This document shows positions 58,698 to 64,000 of a DNA stretch of 64,000 nt, piece by piece (position 1 is the first letter of the stretch; each line of letters starts with the position of its first letter). This stretch comes from Cytophagales bacterium (GTDB lineage Bacteria; Bacteroidota; Bacteroidia; Cytophagales; Spirosomataceae), in the NCBI GenBank assembly GCA_004292855.1, contig RDXN01000040.1, positions 1-64,000 of the forward strand, given 5' to 3'. The notes below the pieces were generated by a model. That model was given only the letters and a program-made list of their open reading frames with translations, had not been told where the DNA came from and made no database searches. The position numbers were made by a program, and so were the translations under genes.

Positions 58698-59462
58698 TTA
58701 CTGCTCCAGCCACGCTTTGAATTCAGGCACGCGCTCGCGACTCACGTAAACGTCTTCGTCGGGGGCAGGGTGAAAATTTAGGCGCAGTCGCCCGCCCACG
58801 TTGGTACGGATGTCGCGGATGGTGTTGATACGGGCGACGATCTTACGGTTAACGCGGAAAAACTTGGCCGGATCGAGTTGAAGTTCCAGTTCTTCGAGCG
58901 TGTAATCGACCACAAACCGGCGGTTTTCGATAGAAACAAGGTACACGATCTTGCCATCGGCATAAAAATAGGCCACATCGTCGACGTTCTTAAATTGGAT
59001 GTGGTCGCCAAATTTGACCAGAAACCGCGATTTATATTGCCGCGTGAGCCGGGCCAAATCGTTGTTGAGCCGACTAAATAAATCGGGCGTAATCGTGGGC
59101 GAAGGAACCAGCCGATTCCGCCATTTACTTAATGCCTGCTGGAGTTGGGTATGCTCGATTGGCTTAAGCAGGTAGTCGATGCTATTGACCGAAAACGCCC
59201 GGAGTGCGTATTGATCGTAGGCGGTGGTGAAGATAACAGGGCAACTTACTTTAGTCTGATTGAAGATGCTAAAGCTCAGACCATCAGACAGTTGAATATC
59301 TAGAAAAAGCAGGTCGGGTTGGGGGTTGTTGCCAAACCACGTCACAGCATCCTCGACCGAGTCGATGGGGCCATGAATGGTTAAACTATCGTCGTGTTGA
59401 CGGATAATGGTTGCCAACCGTTCGGCAGCTAAATCTTCGTCTTCGATCAGCAGGACATTCAT
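58698..59462 (-). CDS. LytTR-family response regulator
   Basis: 254 residues. Receiver: EDEDLAAERL, Asp55 in DLLFLDIQLSDG, TTAYDQYAL and LLKPIEHTQ. LytTR domain: FLVKFGDHIQFKNVDDVAYF, YTLEELELQLDPAKFFRVNRKIVARINTI and the end DVYVSRERVPEFKAWLEQ. It starts one base inside the stop of the kinase gene (TAATG), so it is co-translated. Second such pair in the window; the other is at 1.0-3.4 kb. Confidence 0.93.
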   Translation of the reverse strand: MNVLLIEDEDLAAERLATIIRQHDDSLTIHGPIDSVEDAVTWFGNNPQPDLLFLDIQLSDGLSFSIFNQTKVSCPVIFTTAYDQYALRAFSVNSIDYLLKPIEHTQLQQALSKWRNRLVPSPTITPDLFSRLNNDLARLTRQYKSRFLVKFGDHIQFKNVDDVAYFYADGKIVYLVSIENRRFVVDYTLEELELQLDPAKFFRVNRKIVARINTIRDIRTNVGGRLRLNFHPAPDEDVYVSRERVPEFKAWLEQ

Positions 59463-60493
59463 TAGTTAGCCAGTTGAATCAGTGGTAGAACAACCCGGAA
59501 TGTGCCGCTTTGCTGGTCGATAGCCACATCCCGTTGGGTAATAAACCGATACCGTTGCCTAATGTTTTTAAGGCCTACACGGGTGGAGGGTTCCACTTCC
59601 GTTTTGGGTTGCAGGTTGTTGGTAACGACCAAACCCGGCGAGTCCTCGACCGATACACTGATCGTGAGCGGGCGGTTGTGCGAGCTGACGTTGTGTTTAA
59701 TGGCATTTTCGAGCACCATTTGCAACGCGGCTGGCACAATGTAATAGTTCAAATACTGATCGGGCACGTTGTATTGGATATTCAAACCCCCGTTGAAGCG
59801 CGTCTTGAGCAGGTAGCTGTACGACGTCAGGAAGCGCATCTCTTCGTCGAGCGAAACCAGCTCGCGGTCGCTCTGATCCAGCACGTGCCGATACACCCTC
59901 GACAGTTGTTGAATGAACTCCTTCGCCCGCGCCGGGTCTTTATCGACCAATACACTCAGTACGTTGAAGTTATTGAACAAAAAGTGGGGATTCACCTGGG
60001 CTTTCAGGGCCTGCAATTCCGCCTGAACGGTCGTTTTTTTCAATTGCTCGGCTTCCAGTTGGGATTGGCGAAACTGCCGGAACAGAAACTCTACGGCGTT
60101 CAGAATATTGATAAACAGGTTGACCCGATAGCCAAACACAAGACACAGTTTCAACGGCATATTGAGAGCTTCGACTGATTGACCTTCGTAGGCACCGCCT
60201 ACAAACCACACCAGTGGCCCCACAACGAGCAGAACCAGTACTAAACTCAACGCAAAATGAATAGCCAGCGGGTGCCAGGACCAGGGCCAATGAGGCTGCA
60301 CACGGGGAATTGCCCGACTGAGCAGGTGGTTGCCTTCCCAAACCAGCCAAACGATGGCTGTGATAACCAGACCAGCTATCCACTCCGGTGCCGCCAGTTG
60401 ATACCGAGACATGGTATCCAGAAAATGCAGGTTAAGATACGAGTAAATTGCCAGCAGAAGGGCAAACAGGTAACGAAATCGGTGGGCAAACAT
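59462..60493 (-). CDS. LytS-type membrane histidine kinase
   Basis: 343 residues. ATG 60493 (MFAHRFRYLFALLLAIYSYLNLHF) is chosen as it starts the first helix. Four membrane helices (LFALLLAIYSYL, WIAGLVITAIVWLVW, LAIHFALSLVLVLLVVGPLVWFV, VNLFINILNAVEFLF) are followed by AQVNPHFLFNNFNVLSVLVD with the acceptor His, the N box LQMVLENAIKHN and the G region TRVGLKNIRQRY. No periplasmic sensor domain is present, so it may sense through the membrane segment. Its TAA overlaps the regulator ATG by one base. Confidence 0.92.
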   Translation of the reverse strand: MFAHRFRYLFALLLAIYSYLNLHFLDTMSRYQLAAPEWIAGLVITAIVWLVWEGNHLLSRAIPRVQPHWPWSWHPLAIHFALSLVLVLLVVGPLVWFVGGAYEGQSVEALNMPLKLCLVFGYRVNLFINILNAVEFLFRQFRQSQLEAEQLKKTTVQAELQALKAQVNPHFLFNNFNVLSVLVDKDPARAKEFIQQLSRVYRHVLDQSDRELVSLDEEMRFLTSYSYLLKTRFNGGLNIQYNVPDQYLNYYIVPAALQMVLENAIKHNVSSHNRPLTISVSVEDSPGLVVTNNLQPKTEVEPSTRVGLKNIRQRYRFITQRDVAIDQQSGTFRVVLPLIQLAN

Positions 60494-60860
60494 AGTAGCT
60501 TCGGTAGGGTGATTAAGGTGGTGATGTCCGGTTGAGGAAAGCAACTATAGTGCTCGCATTCCTCTCAATAACAACTACATAACGAATCCCATTGTTGCTT
60601 GCTTCGCAACGACTGAGAGGTAGTAGCAAGACCGAAAGCAGCAAAGCAATAAGTAAAGTCAGAACTTTTTTTAAGATTTTACGGAGCATGAAATTCATTA
60701 ATGATGGTAACACGTAAACGTTGTAATTCAGCTAGTAGGAAAACCGTTGGGAGTGAACGGGAGACAGAAGGGGGTGAACGGGAGACAGAAGGGGGTGAAC
60801 TGCTAAATCGAGACCCCAAACGGGAACCGGCCATTGGCTGATAGTCGTTAGACCAATACC
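60494..60860. other. 367-bp intergenic region with tandem repeat
   Basis: Divergent gap between the kinase gene (minus) and the GNAT-nitrilase gene (plus). It holds a 21-bp tandem repeat (GTGAACGGGAGACAGAAGGGG, starts at 60753, 60774 and partly 60795) and both promoters. A minus-strand frame (60689-60513) starting MLRKILKKVLTLLIALLL reads as a hydrophobic peptide but has no other support. Confidence 0.6.
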
Positions 60861-62450
60861 ATGAAGATTGATACCAGAAACCTGCGCCGGGAAGATTACG
60901 CCGATCTGAAAGAGGCCATGATTGAGTCGTACAGCGGCATCGGGGGCGATTATTGGGGTAAGAACCTGATCGACAAACTTCTGCGCATCTTCCCCGAAGG
61001 GCAGTTGTGCGTCGAGGTCGACGATAAAGTGGTGGCCTGCGCGTTGGCCATTCGGGTTAAATACGCCGACTTTGGCGATAACCATACCTACGAGGAAATC
61101 ACGGGCGGCTATACCTTCGACACACACAACCCCAAAGGTGACTGGTTTTACGGTATTGAGGTGTTTGTACATCCTGACTACCGCGACCTGCGGCTCGGTC
61201 GGCGACTCTACGACGCCCGCAAGGAACTTTGCGAACAGTTGAACCTGAAGGGCATTATGGCTGGGGGGCGCATCCCCAAATACAGCCAGTACGCCGACCA
61301 AATGTCGCCCCGCGAGTTCATCGCGAAGGTGAAACAGAAGGAGATCTACGACCCTACGCTGAGCTTCCAGCTTTCCAACGATTTCCACGTTAAGAAAGTC
61401 CTGCGGGGCTACCTCCCCGGCGACACCGAGTCGAAGGAGTACGCGACCCTGCTCGAATGGAACAACATTTACTACGTCGACGAGAAGAAAAAGCGGTCCC
61501 ACTCCGATTCGATCATTCGGTTGGGGGTGGTGCAGTGGCAGATGCGCCATTTTCCCACGCTCCAGTCGTTTTTCGATCAGGTTGAGTTCTTCGTTGACGT
61601 CGTAGCCGACTACAAGGCCGACTTCCTGGTGTTGCCCGAATTTTTCAACACGCCCCTGATGGCGGAGTTCCGCGATATGCCTGAACCTCAGGCCATTCGG
61701 AAGCTCGCCGAGTATACGGAGCGAGTCCGCGAACGGCTCATCAAGTTTGCCATTTCCTACAACGTAAACATTGTGGGTGGGTCCATGCCGCTCATGGACG
61801 ATGGCAAACTCTACAACGTGGCCTACCTCTGTCGGCGCGACGGCACCTGCGAGGAGTACCGCAAGGTGCATATTACGCCCAACGAGGTGAAATATTACGG
61901 CATGGTGGGCGGCTACGAGGTACGTTCTTTCGACACCGATTGCGGTAAAATTGGCATGATGATCTGCTACGACGTGGAGTTCCCCGAACTGGGTCGGATT
62001 CTGTCGGCGCAGGGTGCCCAAATCATCTTTGTGCCCTTCCTGACCGACACCCAAAACGGCTACTACCGGGTGCGGAACTGTGCGCAGGCGCGAGCCATCG
62101 AAAACGAGTGCTATGTGGCTATTTCGGGTTGTGTGGGTAACCTCCCCAACGTGCCCAACACCGACATTCACTACGCCCAATCGGCGGTGTTTACGCCATC
62201 GGATTTCCAGTTTCCGAACAACGCCGTTAAGGCCGAAGCCACCACCAACACCGAAATGGTCCTCTTCGCCGACGTTGACCTGTCGTTGCTCAAAGAGATT
62301 CATGAATACGGCTCCGTGCAGAACATCAAAGACCGCCGAACCGACCTCTATGAAGTGACCGTGAAGCGACCGTCCAAACGAACGCCCAAAAAAGCCTCCC
62401 ACGACAACGACCCGGAATACGTAGCCCCGGTGCTGGTGGTGACGCCCTGA
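60861..62450 (+). CDS. GNAT acetyltransferase fused to nitrilase-superfamily amidohydrolase
   Basis: 529 residues. The first 200 form a GNAT fold (KIDTRNLRREDYADLKEAMIE, VKYADFGDNHTYEEITGGYTF, FVHPDYRDLRLGRRLYDARKE). From about 215 a carbon-nitrogen hydrolase follows with the catalytic Glu260 (LVLPEFFNTP), Lys335 (YRKVHITPNE) and Cys369 (MICYDVEFPEL), plus PFLTDTQNGYYRVRNCAQARAIENECYV. This is a known bacterial fusion that may acetylate and then deamidate a small nitrogen compound; the substrate is unknown. A second, cationic C-terminal tail (KRPSKRTPKK) is present. Confidence 0.92.
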   Translation: MKIDTRNLRREDYADLKEAMIESYSGIGGDYWGKNLIDKLLRIFPEGQLCVEVDDKVVACALAIRVKYADFGDNHTYEEITGGYTFDTHNPKGDWFYGIEVFVHPDYRDLRLGRRLYDARKELCEQLNLKGIMAGGRIPKYSQYADQMSPREFIAKVKQKEIYDPTLSFQLSNDFHVKKVLRGYLPGDTESKEYATLLEWNNIYYVDEKKKRSHSDSIIRLGVVQWQMRHFPTLQSFFDQVEFFVDVVADYKADFLVLPEFFNTPLMAEFRDMPEPQAIRKLAEYTERVRERLIKFAISYNVNIVGGSMPLMDDGKLYNVAYLCRRDGTCEEYRKVHITPNEVKYYGMVGGYEVRSFDTDCGKIGMMICYDVEFPELGRILSAQGAQIIFVPFLTDTQNGYYRVRNCAQARAIENECYVAISGCVGNLPNVPNTDIHYAQSAVFTPSDFQFPNNAVKAEATTNTEMVLFADVDLSLLKEIHEYGSVQNIKDRRTDLYEVTVKRPSKRTPKKASHDNDPEYVAPVLVVTP

Positions 62451-62459
62451 GATGACCTC

Positions 62460-64000
62460 TCAAAAACTCATCGAATACTGCACACTGCCCTGCTGCTCGC
62501 AGAACGATTGTAGGCCCCGGCTTTGCACGTTAGTGGCGTTGAGCGATAACCGATGAACGGGCGTCAACTGATAGCTCAGATTGAGGCCGGTGCTGACAAC
62601 GGAGCCGGATTCGCTCAGATCGGTTAGCGTTTCGAGACTCTCCAGGTAGTTGACTGTCAGTCGGATAGCCAACTTATTCCTCAACGTTCTGTGGCCAATT
62701 TCGAGCGAGGGGCCGTAGAATGCGCTACTCATGTCGAACCCCGTGGTATGGGTGTAGCCGTACCCCAGGTTCAGGTCGAAATTGGCGACCAGATGCTCAA
62801 GCATGTAGTTGAGGGTGTAGTTCAGGTTGTTGCTCCGGTTCAGGTCTGCCGTGAAGGGGTTCAGGTCTTGCAATTCCTGATACGTGGCCGAGCCGGTGAC
62901 GGTGTGGACGGTGGTTTGGCCTGCCCAGAGTTTGAACACGCTGCCCGTTAGCGTGCGGTTGTTTTGGGCAACCCGCATAGTGTCGTTGATGGGCCGGTAG
63001 CCCGCCCGTTGGGTAATGCCGTAGTTGGAGTACGACAGGTCGATGGTGAGGTCTTTTTTCGAGGCATACGACACGCTCAGCGAACCAATCAGGCGGTCGG
63101 TGCGGGTCTTTTTCTGGTTCAGCAGATTGTCGTGTTGCCAGCCGACGCTACCCCGCAGGTTGAGCCGTTTGTGGAATAGTTTGAGCGCGGGAGCCGCCGT
63201 AAAGCTCTCTAAATCAGTCTGAAAAAAATACGCCCCCATCGACGTGTACCCCGGTTCGGTGCGTTTGTAGCGAAGTTTCAGGTCGGCCCAGCGGCCCCGG
63301 TAATTGAGTTGTGCCTGGAGGGCGGTGTAAATTTGGGTAGACTCCCGCGCGGTGAATAGATTTTTTAGCTGACCCAAATACCGGAATCGTTCGTCGTGAC
63401 TCGTGAGGGTGGCTACGGTGTCGGTGCGGCTGTCGTGGGTGTAGGCACTGGCTGCCGCGTCGATCTCGACGGAGAGCTTCTTGCTAAACTGAAACCGCCC
63501 GCTCAGGCCCAGCACCACGTTTTCGGCGGGAGCCAGTTGGGGGAGCGAGTCGACCCGGATGGATTGCGCATCGTCGGCCACGCGGAGTACGATCAGGTCG
63601 AGGTAGGAGCGTTGGTTGCCCAGGCCCACTTTCGCGCTGTAGCCTGACCGCCCAAAGGTGGCCACGCGGTCGGGGTCGGCGAAGTTGGCGTTGACCGCCC
63701 GGTTGAACTTACCCACCACCGCACCCACTCGCAAAACCCCCGGATTTAGCTCGATGCCCCCGCCCAGAAACGTGTGTCCGGCCAACGTGAGGGGCGAAAA
63801 CACCACGTTGCGGTAGCCCCCGTGCAGCACCAGCCACTCGCGGAAGCGCGGACTCGCCCCCACCTGATTATACGGTTGCCGGAAGCGTTGCGTCTCGGAA
63901 CTCCAGAGCAACTGAACCGGCACAACCCAGCCGGAACGTGAACTCAGCGAGAATTCACCGCTCAACCCCCAGGGATTCAGCAAGGGGCGGGTGGCTTCGA
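62460..64000 (-). CDS. Outer-membrane beta-barrel protein (cut by window end)
   Basis: Minus-strand gene whose 5-prime end lies beyond the window; 513 codons are visible. Alternating aromatic and polar residues with many short strands (WVVPVQLLWSSETQRFRQPY, FREWLVLHGGYRNVVFSPL, VGLGNQRSYLDLIVLRVADD, LDLIVL, FSKKLSVEIDAAASAYTHDS) and a final Phe (VQYSMSF) mark a large barrel. No plug or TonB box can be seen in the available part, so a receptor, porin or surface transporter remains possible. It converges on the GNAT-nitrilase gene with nine bases between. Confidence 0.7.
   Translation of the reverse strand, partial: EATRPLLNPWGLSGEFSLSSRSGWVVPVQLLWSSETQRFRQPYNQVGASPRFREWLVLHGGYRNVVFSPLTLAGHTFLGGGIELNPGVLRVGAVVGKFNRAVNANFADPDRVATFGRSGYSAKVGLGNQRSYLDLIVLRVADDAQSIRVDSLPQLAPAENVVLGLSGRFQFSKKLSVEIDAAASAYTHDSRTDTVATLTSHDERFRYLGQLKNLFTARESTQIYTALQAQLNYRGRWADLKLRYKRTEPGYTSMGAYFFQTDLESFTAAPALKLFHKRLNLRGSVGWQHDNLLNQKKTRTDRLIGSLSVSYASKKDLTIDLSYSNYGITQRAGYRPINDTMRVAQNNRTLTGSVFKLWAGQTTVHTVTGSATYQELQDLNPFTADLNRSNNLNYTLNYMLEHLVANFDLNLGYGYTHTTGFDMSSAFYGPSLEIGHRTLRNKLAIRLTVNYLESLETLTDLSESGSVVSTGLNLSYQLTPVHRLSLNATNVQSRGLQSFCEQQGSVQYSMSF

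Noticed and set aside
60513-60713. Small hydrophobic minus-strand frame
   Set aside because: Only 59-66 codons, no promoter or conserved pattern; possible but not supportable as a gene.
60732-62402. Long minus-strand open frame of 556 codons
   Set aside because: It is antisense to the GNAT-nitrilase gene, has His/Val/Gly-rich shadow composition and no family motif; the plus strand has all catalytic residues.
1-64000. Insertion sequence or prophage
   Set aside because: No transposase, integrase, terminal inverted repeats with target duplication, or phage structural gene was found.

Overview
The window looks like chromosomal DNA of a Bacteroidota member, most likely order Cytophagales (Spirosoma/Rudanella/Fibrella-like; the genus is an inference). 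Signs seen here are SusC/SusD-type receptor pairs with an ECF sigma/FecR pair, a fused LpxC/FabZ gene, LytS/LytTR two-component pairs, HYC_CC_PP and MauE-type metal genes, Bacteroidota -7 boxes (TAnnTTTG) and weak Shine-Dalgarno signals. No transposase, integrase, phage gene, CRISPR array or rRNA was found.

Layout. 1-3.4 kb: remnant of a DUF4143-type ATPase and a LytS/LytTR pair. 3.5-11.3 kb, plus strand: a DUF4932-like exported protein, an MpaB-type oxygenase, mnmE, pyrR, fdhD and an FdhF/YdeP-type oxidoreductase. 11.3-16.1 kb, minus strand: HD hydrolase, lpxD, lpxC/fabZ and lpxA (lipid A start plus fatty-acid dehydratase), with a CAU tRNA diverging at 16.1 kb. 16.2-22 kb: a PD-(D/E)XK-like orphan, an MBL hydrolase, two unknown small genes, a DUF4097 repeat protein and a four-PAS histidine kinase. 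22.1-28.7 kb: a sigma/anti-sigma/SusC/SusD locus whose SusC and SusD are both broken while the two regulators are intact. 28.8-33.4 kb: minus-strand carbon-metabolism genes (NTF2-like/glucose dehydrogenase fusion, AraC regulator, DUF1080 protein, GH113-like enzyme). 33.5-36 kb: response regulator, RsbQ-like hydrolase and PAS histidine kinase, a compact signalling module. 36-45 kb: a giant FG-GAP lipoprotein divergent from an intact SusC/SusD pair. 45.2-51.2 kb: a heavy-metal (probably copper) cluster of HYC_CC_PP protein, TonB receptor, HMA-AraC regulator, HMA-MauE membrane protein, His/Met-rich outer-membrane protein and HMA chaperone. 51.2-64 kb: P-loop kinase, OmpA protein, OsmC, Gfo/Idh/MocA oxidoreductase, HigBA toxin-antitoxin, threonine aldolase, GHMP kinase, a surface protein, a second LytS/LytTR pair, a GNAT-nitrilase fusion and a truncated outer-membrane beta-barrel.

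The most unusual global property is the density of long, mostly perfect inverted repeats (17-36 bp arms) in gaps between genes. Several absorb stop codons (mnmE, fdhD, fdhF/lpxA, the AraC gene), and related palindromes have been inserted in frame inside at least two genes (the MpaB oxygenase and the FG-GAP lipoprotein). Two distant copies share outer arms but differ in the inner six bases on both arms together, which suggests arm-to-arm copying. The other items most worth following are the RsbQ/PAS-kinase/receiver module, the HMA-AraC metal regulator with a 21-bp-spaced direct repeat in place of a -33 box, and the decayed SusCD locus.
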